Below are positions 18,481-30,119 of a DNA stretch of 64,000 bases, piece after piece (position 1 is the stretch's first letter; every line of letters begins with the position of its first letter). The position numbers were made by a program, and so were the translations under genes. Below the pieces are notes generated by a model that saw only the letters and a program-made list of their open reading frames with translations, made no database searches and was not told the DNA's origin. This DNA is from Symsagittifera roscoffensis (lineage: Eukaryota > Xenacoelomorpha > Acoela > Convolutidae): positions 1,893,745-1,957,744 of the forward strand of contig NC_087066.1 in NCBI RefSeq assembly GCF_963678635.1, in the 5' to 3' direction.

Positions 18481-19635
18481 GTTCGTCAAAATGGCATTTT
18501 TTCAGCACCTAAATAGATTCTGAAAAAATTTTTCCGCATTTCTCAGTGAAAGTGCCCAAAAACAATTGGAACGAGCGTACTAACCCCTCACGACACTGGA
18601 ATAATGCAAAAAACCGGACCAGGTTTAGTTTGGTCAAAAGTGTTCAAGCGCTCCGATTGTTTTCACTTCTTCGGTAAAAGCTGAAAACTCGTTATTTGTG
18701 TTTTGGATTAGATAATTAAATTTGTGATTAATTTGATTTTGGGGAAATTCGAGTAGGATTACTTCAATGGCTGTATATATTCGTGGGTAATGATGATGGA
18801 ACAAGCGTTTTCTATTGAGAAGGTGTTAGCCAACGGGCAATATATATATAGACATTTGTCGATCAAAGTCGTTATTAGGCAGGATATCGTGCAAGTTAAA
18901 ATATGTTATGCAATATGTGAAGTTGACGAAAAAGGCTGATGTGTATTTTGAGTTAAGGAACATAAAGCGTTAATTTGGTTTACAGGATAGTGAAATGTGC
19001 ATATTTTGTCTTTTTATGAATTTATAAAATGTATGAGTTAGTTTCGTTTTTAACATGACTTCTTGAGAGCAGTGATTATCTCTTTCTTTTGGTGTAAAGA
19101 ACTTAAAAGGCAGCGCGAAGTTACTAAAACTATTGAAGAATGGTTCATAAATTTTAGTGTTTGTTAGTGCGCAAAATATGATGTGATCGAATTTTGTGTT
19201 AGTGTTGTCTAAATGAAACATTTTTTTTCGGAATTTTTGAAATTTTTTCAGTTAGTTGAGGGTTAATTTTAGGGAATTTTATCGATATCATTGTGGGTGA
19301 CTATTAGGGAATTGAGGTGTGGTGTTAGGCTGAGTTCGTTTCAAAAAAATCAGTATGCTCGTGTTAATGCGATATGAACATAACGGGTAGATTATTCGGA
19401 GGTTGAGGCTGGGTTTGGTGAATTGTAAATATGTTATTTGTGTCAAGAGTTTGTTTTCGCTGAGATAAAAAATATCTAAGTCATGTCTAGTTGATTGTCT
19501 GTGAGTTGTATAGGGCTCCGCCAGGGAACTTTGGGGGATTTTGGGCTTGTGAGGGTAGTGGTGCTTCTCGTAGGCGCCTATAATCCTTACTTTTGGCTCC
19601 TCGGATCCATATGCAAGAAACTATCATTTTCCCCA
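18481..19635. other. AT-rich DNA without recognised gene
   Basis: The largest frame is 83 codons on the minus strand (18,970-19,221) and has no motif I recognise. At 19,495-19,640 a GC-richer patch reads gtagtggtgcttctcgtaggcgcctataatcc, faintly like the 5' domain of SRP RNA or an Alu-type SINE. No convincing element ends are seen. Confidence 0.4.
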
Positions 19636-20509
19636 GCGCTTCGCCCACCTATCACCGCAAGAATACTGACATTTAAAATTTAGGATCCAAAATTTTTTCG
19701 GCCTCCTAACTAAGATTTTACCAAACATAGTCGCAAAATGCTGGTTCCCTGTCTGATATAAATTTTTCGGATACTAAGACTTTTTCGTTTGTCTCGATTC
19801 CGATAAAACTTTGAAAAAATGTTGCATATTTAAATCGATTAAAATGAGTTAATGGGAAACTGGCACAATGGGGATGTTGATCAAGAAAATTTACATTTAT
19901 CATTTTTATCACCTGGTGTCAGATCAAAAAATAGTTATTTTCACAATCGTTATACAGTTCTTATGTCGAGATTGGCTGAAATAGGAAAAAAAATACGTTC
20001 GAAGTTGTAAGCAGCTGTTTTATTTGAATGATCTAACCATTGCTATTTATGAAAACCGATTTAATTACTCATTGCTTCGCCCACCTATCACCGCAAGAAT
20101 ACTGACATTTAAAATTTAGGATCCAAAATTGTTTCGGCCTCCTAACTAAGATTTTACCAAACATAGTCGCAAAATGCTGGTTCCCTGTCTGATATAAATT
20201 TTTCGGATACTAAGACTTTTTCGTTTGTCTCGATTCCGATAAAACTTTGAAAAAATGTTGCATATTTAAATCGATTAAAATGAGTTAATGGGAAACTGGC
20301 ACAATGGGGATGTGGATCAAGAAAATTTACATTTATCATTTTTATCAACTGGTGTCAGATCAAAAAATAGTTATTTTCACAATCGTTATACAGTTCTTAT
20401 GTCGAGATTGGCTGAAATAGGAAAAAAGAATACGTTCGAAGTTGTAAGCAGCTGTTTTATTTGAATGATCTAACCATTGCTAATTATGAAAACCGATTTA
20501 ATTACTCAT
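19636..20509. repeat. 436-bp tandem duplication
   Basis: Two head-to-tail copies begin gcttcgcccacctatcaccgcaag (19,640 and 20,075) and are about 98 percent identical. Each carries the same 64-codon minus-strand frame (19,718-19,912 and 20,154-20,348) differing by one residue, without a recognisable motif. Both share the same pattern tcattttacccaa-type AT-rich text, so the frame may be fortuitous. Confidence 0.8.
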
Positions 20510-20877
20510 TCAATTTTGACTCTATGGTCATAAAAAAAGTGGTGGAACAAAAACTCCACTTTGTTTTGATCAGTTTTCGAAATATCAAAAACTTCCAAAG
20601 GTCTATCTAAATATATACCACCAATAGATTTGACCGAATCAGTGGTATCTGCAACGTTACCTTTACTGTCACTGGCTGGAAATTTAGCAGGTCCGCGAGA
20701 TGTTGGCAAAAATACAAAACGAAATTGGAAAAAAGTTGGTTTATTTATACGGTTCTGGAATTTATTCTCGAGATTAATTTGACCGTGAAAAAATACCGTG
20801 GCAAAACTCTGACAAACCCGGAAAAAAAACCCGGAAAACTCTGACAGGCGAAACATTTTTCTTGGTACATGCTCTTT
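20506..20877 (-). CDS. Unrecognised 116-aa frame
   Basis: The frame begins with a hydrophobic, Phe-rich start (LSEFSGFFFRVCQSFATVFF) and continues with a mixed segment ending VFDISKTDQNKVEFLFHHFF. Composition in the second half is protein-like, unlike its AT-rich surroundings. It adjoins the 436-bp duplication. It could be a fragment of a Polinton gene on the opposite strand or spurious. I do not recognise it. Confidence 0.25.
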   Translation of the reverse strand, partial: KEHVPRKMFRLSEFSGFFFRVCQSFATVFFHGQINLENKFQNRINKPTFFQFRFVFLPTSRGPAKFPASDSKGNVADTTDSVKSIGGIYLDRPLEVFDISKTDQNKVEFLFHHFFYDHRVKIE

Positions 20878-22093
20878 GTTTTTTTAGCAAAAAAGATGAA
20901 ACCATTACAATTTCAATAAATTTAGACTATCTGGAGGTCTTATTGGCATAGAATTTTTTTTTTGAAAAAACACTAATTGTTTCAAAAATAATACGACTTC
21001 ATGTAGTTTCACACGTTGCTGCATTTTTGTTCCCGAAGTTTGTAACACAGGTCCCACCTACTGCTATATGCTACCCTGGAGAAGTAACAACAGTCTGATT
21101 GGTAGTCTGAGTGGTTTTACTTTCTGTGTAAATGTTAAGCTGACGAAACCAATTTTCTATGAAGTGTTAGAATGGTGAAGAAAAAATTAGTGCTAGAATT
21201 GGTTGGACCCCGTTGTAGGAAATTTTTTTTGGAAATAAACAACTGTCCCTGACAACTTCCAGGCTTTCAATTTTTACTACCTCCAGCAACTTCCATTTCA
21301 CTTCCTAAATCTGAACGAAAAGCATACAACTGGTAGTTAAATAACTTGCATGGAATTCACTGGAAAAGCGGTGATTATTTCTTTTTAGAAATCAATCAGA
21401 TTATAAAAGTTTTGTTTTGAGAAATCCTAACAACGTTTTTTGCGTTAAAGCAAAAAAAGACTGATCTTTTGCCAAATTGTTTGGATCGAAAAGATCAAAA
21501 ACTTGATGAATTGGGTGGTCACATCACTGCGCCCTAAAACAGCAAGTCTTACTTTGATTGGCTGAAGAATGAGCAACAGCGAGAGACTAGCAGAAATGGA
21601 GCCGTGCCTATCTCCAAATTCAGTGTCAAGTTCTTGGATGAGTCCAGAGAGTTACATCAAAATCAGTTACATCACGTCACATGATGCAGCGAAAAAAACA
21701 AATCAGTTCATCTGAAGAAACAATAACCATTCATCTAATCTCAACAATCCATTTTTAAAGTGGTAGCCATTAAACGGAGAGTTTATCTTTCCCAGCTAGT
21801 CTTAGTACCAAACGTCAGCCCGGAGTTCAATTGGATCTCAGCAGCAGTGATTTAGCTGAAGAAGTTCAGAAATTAGTAAAAGAAAACCCAGTGAAGAAAA
21901 TCAGATATCATAAATAAACTAAAAACAACCCAGCCAGTTATGCAGAAAAAATGTATGACAATAAAGTTCGTAATTTCAATGCTTACACTGATTATACTCG
22001 ATACCAGCTTTCTTACTGTTCAGACGAGAAAACAAAAAAATTTTTAACAACACATTTTTCTTCCTCAATAAGAAACGGTTGATATCGATTAAT

Positions 22094-22130
<37 letters not shown>

Positions 22131-22345
22131 GAAATTTATTGGAAACATGAATATCTGAAATAGCAGATGATGGGCCTGATGCAAAAATAGTAACTGATTT
22201 TGTTTTTGATCGAAATAACACCGAACAAAAAAATTTGAAAATTTTGTTTTGATGCCACTGTTCCTAGATCAGAAGTAATTTTCATGTTTGAAAAAAATTT
22301 AGTATCAATTCAATTTTACTAAGCTTCTGTGTCCCTACACTTTCT
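20878..22345. other. Intergenic AT-rich DNA with a GA microsatellite
   Basis: No gene is recognised. A (GA)n tract lies at about 22,098-22,133. The stretch 21,780-22,080 has fragments on the plus strand (SSSDLAEEVQKLVKENPVKK) that read like coding sequence upstream of the Polinton ATPase, but with stops and frame changes and no known motif. Confidence 0.35.
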
Positions 22346-22990
22346 TTGACGCAACTAAGCTGTGAAAATTGGTTTTCCATATGTTCTGGGTTAGATGGGT
22401 ACGTATATCTGAAATCCAAGGATATGAGTAAAATTATTGATACATCGATGAGACTGTTTATGGCAGTTTTAGGCAGAGAAAAAAAATTGATTTCCAAGTT
22501 TTTGAAAGGGAGAAATTTTTATTCCAAACAGGGAAGAGTCTTTTTTTACGAAGATATTCAAGCTTTGGTTCAGGAAAAATTAAACATTCTTAGTTTTCAG
22601 AAAAAAGTCGTAACATTTGATAGATTTGATCGTTTGGGAAAATTTAAAAGTATTCTACTGGTGTTTGACGACTCTTGCAAAGGAAATTATAATGATAAAG
22701 AATTCTTTAAGGAATAGGGAAAACATAAGGGATTGGATATTATCTATGTTAAACATAACTTATTCCAACTAATCCGATGATCACAAACTTTTGATTTGAG
22801 CACATCTCAAATCACTTTATTCAAAAAACGCCGTGATTTTCAGCTAGTTGATAACCTAGGCAGGTGAGTTAATATGAAAAGTTTTGTACAAAATTCGTAC
22901 GAAATGGCTACAAAGGACATCTTCGGACATCAATTTATAGATTTGATCCCCGAACATCAGAAAGTCTTAGTTACTGTTCAAACATAATAC
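22346..22990 (+). pseudogene. Polinton/Maverick DNA-packaging ATPase (FtsK/A32-like)
   Basis: The frame 22,346-22,717 reaches KFKSILLVFDDSCKG, a Walker B motif (four hydrophobics then DD). After a stop, the same region continues with GLDIIYVKHNLFQL, FDLSTSQITLFKKRRDFQLV and a helix with EMATKDIFGHQFIDLIP. This is the order seen in Polinton and virus packaging ATPases: Walker B, sensor strand with N-L-F, arginine segment. I found no Walker A. It would pump DNA into capsids. Stops at 22,717 and about 22,777 disable it. It heads the plus-strand Polinton cluster. Confidence 0.6.
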
Positions 22991-23680
22991 CTCCTGGCCC
23001 CTGAATTTTTTATTTTACCATCAAATAAGGTAGAGGTGACACCCATTACAAAAGAACGCGAAAAAGTTATCTACTCTGCAGCACATGATACAATTGAACG
23101 CAAGTCGACTTATTAGAAAATCATCAAAGACTCAAGTCATATCAGTCGCTTGCGAATGCTTGCTCAATTTATTCAACGTTAATGTGCCTGTTGCTATTCG
23201 AAATCGAAAAAGCATATAAGATTCTACTCAATGCAAAACGACTCTGGAAAAAATATCAGCTGTTATATTGAGTAAACAAGGATTTTATCTAATCAGTTAT
23301 ATTCTTTACTTTTGCTTGAAGAAAACACACCATAAAGCGCACCTTTTGCTTGAAGAGTCAGTCAAACATAAAAAACGCCATTATCAGACTTGAACCATTG
23401 GGACACATGAAAGCAACAACAACTAATCCTCCAGTCATACCAACCCCCGTAACACTTATCAATGCCACAGTAGAAAACAATCATTTTTGAACAAGCTCTT
23501 CTTCTCTCTGAAGATGAGGGAAATGAACTTGAAACAAGTGCTGAGCTTAATGACGCTTTATCTACTGAACGTATTATATTAAAATTATGACTCATGGACG
23601 AAAAAAAACTTAAGCGAATGAAAAAAGTTCTGCAAATCATTAAAAAGTCAGAGATAGTTTATAAAAAATGAAAAAATGTA
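22991..23680 (+). pseudogene. Decayed Polinton-region protein between ATPase and penton
   Basis: Short stretches in several frames read like coding text (SRLRMLAQFIQR near 23,150, LLLSEDEGNELETSAELNDA near 23,500, LMDEKKLKRMKKVLQIIKK near 23,590). Similar short basic and acidic proteins occur between ATPase and capsid genes in Polintons. The assignment rests on position and composition. Several stops and frameshifts are present. Confidence 0.35.
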
Positions 23681-24900
23681 CGTTGATGAAGTTCTAGCAG
23701 GTTTTATGACATTAATTTTTTTGAATGATATACAACAGTTTGAAATTAACAACCCTATTTTCTTACTGATTTTGAGGTCTCTCAAACTTGAAAAACAGTT
23801 GGTTACGAACAAGTATGCCAAAGTCGCGGTTCAGTCAACGGCTACGTAACAAGCTCAACAACAGCAGAAATTTCCAGGTTCCACAGTACCCTCTTCATCA
23901 AACTTTCTCCCTAAAAACCCTGGACGATTTCCGGCTCAGAAAGCATTAAAATACGCAGAACCAGAAGAACTATCGCATACAGTAAAAGAGAAAGTGCAGC
24001 GCAAAAAAACAAAAGCGACAAAGGAGAAGAGGGAGATTCTGAAACGTACGAAACACCCGACAACGATTCAGACTCTGCAACGACATAGAAGACGAAGACC
24101 AAACAAAAAACTACACAGGCTAACGAAACAAAATGAAATTGGATTGACAAGTAAAGGTCCAGCCTTATTTGGCAGTGTAGAGAATTAAAAAGAGGCATCA
24201 AGAAAATCAAAAAGTGAAGTGAAAATGAGTTTTTACATAGATAGCCTGCATATACAAAATATCGAACAGTTCGTCGCAAAACACCACGTCTCAATATGAC
24301 ATAGATGAAATATGGTCGGTTGACCTGTCGTATGTTGATAAAATTGCAAAAAACTACAAAGATATCAAATCTCCCTCTTTCTGTTGCAGTGGATCGAAAG
24401 CTCCGATGTCTAATTGAACACTCACTAAAAATTTGCCACCTCAGATGTAGAAGCATCAAACAATTGATTAAAACAAAACAAGCAAAAATGTCTGGCTAGA
24501 TAAGGTCACTAAAATCAAGGGTTCAAAAAAACTAAAAAATTTTTGTGAAAATCAAGCAATGATTTAAAAACAACAGAGATAAAAAAATCCTCGCCGAGAG
24601 GAAATTCGATCACCAAAGAAATTGATTTACAAGTTTTTGGAGGACAAATGTACCTTCTCCTACATCGATAAGCTTCAAGATGTTGTCAACCCAAAAAATT
24701 CGAAAACAAATAGCGTCATCAAAATAGGCCCCAATAAAGTGACGACAACGAAGGATGTTCTACGTCAAATTTCATTGGGGGAGGAACAATCATTAAAACT
24801 AGTTTGCCGACCAAAGCTCTAAGTTGGCAATTTTGTTGGAACAGCAAAAAGTGGCAACCCTTTTCGAGAAGGTTTTAAACAACATTTCAATAGCGAAGTT
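23681..24900 (+). pseudogene. Lys/Arg-rich decayed region of the Polinton remnant
   Basis: Frames at 23,994-24,188 and 24,622-24,822 are broken pieces on the plus strand. The first is highly basic (RRRRPNKKLHRLTKQNE); the second has a folded-looking stretch (FLEDKCTFSYIDKLQDVVN). Neither matches a family I can name. The minus strand of 23,911-24,459 is open for 182 codons, but its product is a compositional shadow of the Lys-rich plus strand. Confidence 0.3.
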
Positions 24901-25019
24901 TTTCTGAAATTTTTGACATAACAACAACAAACCAGCCGACTTATAATCTTATCGACGCTGATAAGGAATCAAATTAGGGTAATTTTTATGAGCACAAACT
25001 AATCACAGTAAAAGGAAAT

Positions 25020-25920
25020 GTCAGGCAAAACAATTTTTAGCAACTTTGGTGGTGACAAATATTCCTTTACTATTACATTGCTGTCATCAGCCTCAATTAA
25101 TATCTTCATTGGTAACTCACTTGCGAGTTTTAAAAATCTGCTAAGGGAAGGTATTGATCTGCAAGGCGAATGGAGAGTTGCCTAGAGAGAAATAACGTTT
25201 CCCTTTCAGTTTAACAAGGTAACAGATTTTAAAAGAGTGTACAATAAAAAAGACAAAGTTAAACCAAGCCTAAAAGTGTCAAAAGAGAAAATGTCCAGAC
25301 CATGAAATCACAAAATGTGCATTTGATAAGGTCGAGAAATAATTCTATGAAATCATCGGAAAATTGATCTCGATAATTTATGTTTTAGCATCGACCCCCT
25401 TACCAACCATTTTTCAGACTGGATGTATTTTGGGAAAGGCATTTTCTGTGAGATTACCAGAATCACAGTATCATAGGCTTCAAAGGTAAAAAGTAAGGAA
25501 CGGGCTATCGTATTTGTTATAAGGAATACAGTCGTTTACAAAGCGCTCCACATCACAAAATCTCATCTCCGACTCCCGTGTTTATATCTCTCCTGGAGCT
25601 CAAATGATGTTTATCTACTTGGACATCATTCAGTGCCAGATTGTGGGTGACATCAAACCATCGTCGCTAAGGGTCATTGATACTAGTCGACGGGTGAAAA
25701 ACGCTTACGCTTGTACCAGTGAACCAAATCATCGCAAAGTTTTTAGAAACTTGAATTTTAAAGAAAAAATACCTCGTGAATTATATCCAGAGAACTGCAC
25801 TAAACCTTCGAACAGAAACTGGTAGTCTTGTGCCAACATTGAGAGGAGGAGCAAAAGTTGTTTTGTCATTCAAACTTCAAAAAATTTCTAATTCAAAAAA
25901 AATGGAGGCTTACCACCATA
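25020..25920 (+). pseudogene. Polinton penton-like (minor capsid) protein
   Basis: The start reads FSNFGGDKYSFTITL, then NSLASFKNLLREGIDLQGEW followed by EITFPFQFNKV, the beta-strand pattern at the N-terminus of Polinton penton proteins (F-T..L...IDL.G.WEV...EI.yP). The C-terminal part is the frame 25,604-25,825: MMFIYLDIIQCQIVGDIKPS then LRVIDTSRR, again the typical Polinton pattern IY.DII..Q.VGD...LLRV. It would sit at capsid vertices. A premature stop near 25,180 and frameshifts break it. Confidence 0.6.
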
Positions 25921-25929
25921 ATCAAGCGA

Positions 25930-26270
25930 CCCTGACACACTTCTTGGGACATTAAATACGGCCGCGTAGTGGTTTTGGCGCTCTTGCAATAGATATTAGA
26001 CAATTAACACCTCCCTTAGCTCAGAAAATTATAGTACCGCCAGCAAAAGGTATTGGAAAAGAATTATTGTTCAATCAGCACCTGAATTAATAGCAGCAAT
26101 CTGTTTGAAAACAACAAAACAAGCCTTGAAGAACACAGTCAAAAACACCATCAAAAAACTAATCAAATACGGCTCGCTGTTCAAGGCTATTATTATGAAG
26201 ATGACCCGTCAGGTAATGCTGTTTTTAGTAAGCGTGCGGAAGATGTCGCGGAACGTAAGCGGATAGTAAA
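25930..26270 (+). pseudogene. Small basic Gly-rich Polinton protein
   Basis: The text SGFGALAIDIRQLTPPLAQK followed by VPPAKGIGKELL, then in another frame APELIAAICLKTTKQALKNT and KNTIKKLIKYG, matches the layout of the short Gly-Leu-rich, Lys-rich proteins encoded near Polinton capsid genes (RG.G.L...L.P.A......KG.GK.LL...AP.......KQALK). They are thought to be minor or core virion proteins. At least one frameshift lies near 26,075. Confidence 0.45.
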
Positions 26271-26379
26271 GTGCTTCTACTGAAATTGTCTATTTGGCAA
26301 AACTACATGCGAGTTTTTGTCATGTGACAGGCATCCAATCAGTGGTAGTACAATCAAATTTTCTGAAATCTCTCAATGA

Positions 26380-27010
26380 CTTTGTTATTACATCAGAGCG
26401 TCAAAAAACATTACCAAATTCAAACTCCTATGAATGCGCAAAATGACGGTAACATATTTTATAGTATTACTGATAGAAAAAAATCTGTTGAAAACACCAG
26501 CAACATACAATTCTAATGAAGTTTACAATGAAGTTTTTATCCGCTACAGGTGCACGAAACTAGCGACAGGAAGAGGTTCTTACCAAAGAGCCAGTTCGTC
26601 GAAAGATTGTGGCAAACTCTTGCATACTTGGGTACAAATCGAGTAAATAAGTTTCATTATCAAATAGTCGGGTTGAATGAAATCATTGTTTACCAAAACG
26701 GTTTACCTATTGTTTGTTGTCTTGTATCAACGACTGATAACAAGCAACTAAACTATAAAAAAGTGGAAGCTCTAGATTTTGTTTTTAACAAAAGTCATGG
26801 AATCAGTTTGGCTAACAATCACAATCATTATTTTATTGCACTTGATCTAACACTACTCAGGAGGCTTCACATGACTTTATTGGTCCTGAATTGACCAATT
26901 GCACAATTTCAGTAGAGCTGAAGTTTGAAACAACTCCGGCGGCAAATGTTGAAATAATTTTCAAGGGAGAGAGTGCATCCGATAGAAAAATAGCTAAAAC
27001 ACTCTCATGA
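26380..27010 (+). pseudogene. Polinton major capsid protein (double jelly roll), C-terminal part
   Basis: The frame 26,550-26,894 has EIIVYQNGLPIVCCLVSTTD and HNHYFIALDLT, followed in the next frame by EASHDFIGPELTNCTISVEL and VEIIFKGESAS. NGLP....TTDNK..Y, FDLT and the strand T..SVELKF...........GE are typical of the C-terminal jelly roll of Polinton capsid proteins. Upstream, the frame 26,434-26,646 is a fragment of the same gene in another phase. The N-terminal jelly roll is not recognisable. The copy is frameshifted at about 26,860. Confidence 0.65.
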
Positions 27011-27016
27011 ATTGAA

Positions 27017-27322
27017 TTGCAAGAGAAAATGGACAATCAACAGATTTTTGAGCTAATTAACCGATGCAAGCATCTGAAACATCGAGGCATTTTTCAGCCA
27101 ATTGAGTATTTGGATCAATTAAACGCGACAATACAAGACTCATCCAACTCAGACCACCCAGGAACACACTTGTTACTATTCGCTCAAGATAGCGGTGACA
27201 ACTTCTTTGTAGATCATCTTGGACATGGACTACACACTTATCCACTTGTTTACAAAAACAAGAGACTTTCTATTCATGAAGGAAAACAAACTACTGATAA
27301 ATCAGCCAATCCAATCAGCTAA
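27017..27322 (+). pseudogene. Polinton adenain-like cysteine protease, fragment
   Basis: The 101-residue frame reads HRGIFQPIEYLDQLNATIQD, then SDHPGTHLLLFAQDSGDNFF and VDHLGHGLHTYPLVYKNK. This is the N-terminal part of the Ulp1/adenain fold: the catalytic His lies in PGTHL (usually PGTHW), followed by the acidic-residue strand F..D.LGH. The segment with the catalytic Cys (CG.YC) should follow RLSIHEGKQTTDKS but the frame ends. The protease would process capsid proteins. It directly follows the capsid gene. Confidence 0.5.
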
Positions 27323-27699
27323 CCCGGTCTTGTGTAGAATTTTTTTGTTTTTAGGAGGCTGATGTTATAATTTCATCCAAATTTCTTATAAGCCTTGAAA
27401 TAAACGACAAGACATGTTGCGTTTTGCTAAACATAGGTTGCTCTAAGTTTGTGATACTGATATTTTATTTAAATGATTTATAACTTTTTTTTCAAAACTG
27501 TTTTTTGCTAGATCTCTTGTCTCTGGTGTTATCACTGGCTCAATCAGTTTCAGAAATTGAATTAAGTTTACATTACAAAATCAAAAAATGAAAAAGTTTA
27601 ATCAAGCTCTAAACGACCATATTCACTCAAAAGAAAATCAAATTCATAGAAAACTCGGCGAAAATATCAACATTCAAAGTTTTGATGAAGCCTTCAATT
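27323..27699 (+). other. End of the Polinton remnant; small frame at 27,586
   Basis: No domain is recognised. A 53-codon plus-strand frame from 27,586 (MKKFNQALNDHIHSKENQIH onwards) has protein-like composition and overlaps the start of the repeat block. It may be a short Polinton gene or chance. No terminal inverted repeat of the Polinton could be located. Confidence 0.25.
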
Positions 27700-28207
27700 G
27701 TTTCATTAGTGATTGTATCAGTTTGAATTCGATTGGATCGAGTTTCTGAAGAAACGCAAATTTGCGGCGACTTTCTTCAAGAGGAGCACCGGCAATGTCA
27801 GTTGAGTTGTTATTAGAGTTGTTGTACTTGACAGCAACAATTTTTTATATTTTGCTTCAGGAGTTCAGGTAGGGGAAGTTTACTGCGACTCAATATTAGA
27901 TGTTTGAAAGATTAGAGTAGACAAGGTACAACGAAAGTTGATCTTTATTTTCATTTATTCAATATCCGCAACATTTTCATCACCACTTCAGCTCATTTTT
28001 TTTCAGGGACAGACTGATCGCTTTGACTTCTTTCGTTTTTTATGATGTTTATCAATTGCAGATGAGAATGAGGTGGAGGATGAGAAGAAGGAGGAAGAAG
28101 ATATGTCTTTTCACCTGTTTTTTTTCACCTATAAAATTATTTTTAAATAATTATCTCCCAAACCATTTAACTTTTTTTTCGTCAAGTTCACTGCTTGATA
28201 ACACTTA
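27700..28207. repeat. Repeat block, first copy (partner at 30,500-31,440)
   Basis: Sequence such as gatcgagtttctgaagaaacgcaaatttg and caatgtcagttgagttgttattagagttg recurs in diverged form at 30,524-30,640. The segment gatgtttatcaattgcagatgaga recurs at 31,296. No coding potential is seen. A (GGAG/GAAG)n-like purine stretch at 28,070-28,100 has its counterpart at 31,320-31,345. Confidence 0.55.
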
Positions 28208-30119
28208 AACACGCCATCTTCTTTCTTTCATACAGCTTTATTGTGATATATAAACCCGTTTTGTCCAACTCGTACAATGCGTTTTTCGCCCGAAAATATA
28301 TTTTTAAACTCAACGTAAAATCTGTATCAATTTCTAGCGACAAATACATAGTGGTGGTGACGGTGGTGACGGTAGTGACGGTAGGATCAATTTTTTGCGA
28401 GAGAATAAAATGATTAAAGAAATTGATAGAAGATAAAACAATCTCTATGGATTTGATTTTTTGGCGCACTTTCGGCCTATAGCAGGAGTAATTAATTAGT
28501 TTTTTGCGGCTGGAGTTTTATGGGGTAGCAAAATGTCTATTGCATCTGTCATCTATGTCTGGCGAGCTCTAAATTGTCATAAAACTCAGTTAATGTTAAT
28601 GTTACATGTCGGCATATATGTACTCATTTTGAAGTGGAGACTTTTAAAGCACGTCGTCCGTGGGACATAAAAAGGAAAAAGCGCCATGCACTCTTTTTGA
28701 AACGGACATATCAATAGATTGCTATAACAAAAAAAATTCGGGTCTAATTGGGGACATTTCATTACCTTTGCGGATAGAAAGTTAGGTAGCAGTAAAATTT
28801 TCAAAACATGGACCACTTTTGTTTGACAACACCTAGTTAACACATCAAGCTTGATATTGATTTTCCTTTTGTTACACCAACTGATTTTCATGTCATTTTG
28901 CCCTAGTGATTTAATAAAAAGACGACGTCATTTGGTTTCTTTGGAGTATCGATCTTAAGTCTGTCCACCTTGTCACACATCTGCTTACCACCACTATAAA
29001 ACACACTTAAAAATACAGGGCAGACCTTTAGACCACGCACAACCATAAACACCACCCACACACCCCTAAAAAAAATTTAAAAAGTGTTTGCTATTTATTT
29101 TTTTTTCACACTCAAACAACTCAAATGATAATCAGCGCTGAAAGAAAGACAAAATTCAAACTGTAATCTTCTTTCTTTCATACAGCTTTATTGTGATATA
29201 TAAACCCGTTTTGTCCAACTCGTACAATGCGTTTTTCGCCCGAAAATATATTTTTAAACTCAACGTAAAATCTGTATCAATTTCTAGCGACAAATACATA
29301 GTGGTGGTGACGGTGGTGACGGTAGTGACGGTAGGATCAATTTTTTGCGAGAGAATAAAATGATTAAAGAAATTGATAGAAGATAAAACAATCTCTATGG
29401 ATTTGATTTTTTGGCGCACTTTCGACCTATAGCAGGAGTAATTAATTAGTTTTTTGCGGCTGGAGTTTTATGGGGTAGCAAAATGTCTATTGCATCTGTC
29501 ATCTATGTCTGGCGAGCTCTAAATTATCATAAAACTCAGTTAATGTTAATGTTACATGTCGGCATATATGTACTCATTTTGAAGTGGAGACTTTTAAAGC
29601 ACGTCGTCCGTGGGACATAAAAAGGAAAAAAGCGCCATGCACTCTTTTTGAAACGGACATATCAATAGATTGCTATAACAAAAAAAATTCGGGTCTAATT
29701 GGGGACATTTCATTACCTTTGCGGATAGAAAGTTAGGTAGCAGTAAAATTTTCAAAACATGGACCACTTTTGTTTGACAACACCTAGTTAACACATCAAG
29801 CTTGATATTGATTTTCCTTTTGTTACACCAACTGATTTTCATGTCATTTTGCCCTAGTGATTTAATAAAAAGACGACGTCATTTGGTTTCTTTGGAGTAT
29901 CGATCTTAAGTCTGTCCACCTTGTCACACATCTGCTTACCACCACTATAAAACACACTTAAAAATACAGGGCAGACCTTTAGACCACGCACAACCATAAA
30001 CACCACCCACACACCCCTAAAAAAAATTTAAAAAGTGTTTGCTATTTATTTTTTTTTCACACTCAAACAACTCAAATGATAATCAGCGCTGAAAGAAAGA
30101 CAAAATTCAAACTGTAATC
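28208..30119. repeat. 950-bp tandem duplication
   Basis: Two head-to-tail copies (about 28,213-29,165 and 29,166-30,119) are about 99 percent identical, differing by a few substitutions and one base in an A-run near 28,675/29,625. Each contains the short minisatellite gtggtggtgacggtggtgacgg. A minus-strand frame of 82-101 codons recurs in both because the DNA is the same; it has no known motif. A diverged third copy lies at 31,442-32,090. The unit ends with a CA/CC-rich tract (accataaacaccacccacaca). Confidence 0.85.

Noticed and set aside
22098-22133. GA microsatellite
   Set aside because: Ordinary simple repeat with nothing unusual nearby.
23911-24459. 182-codon minus-strand frame, hydrophobic
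   Set aside because: It is the complement of a Lys/Arg-rich plus-strand region inside the Polinton remnant; its Phe/Leu/Val richness follows from that composition.
28195-29842. Minus-strand frames of 82-101 codons present twice
   Set aside because: They are duplicated only because the DNA is; the diverged third copy at 31,442-32,090 does not conserve them.
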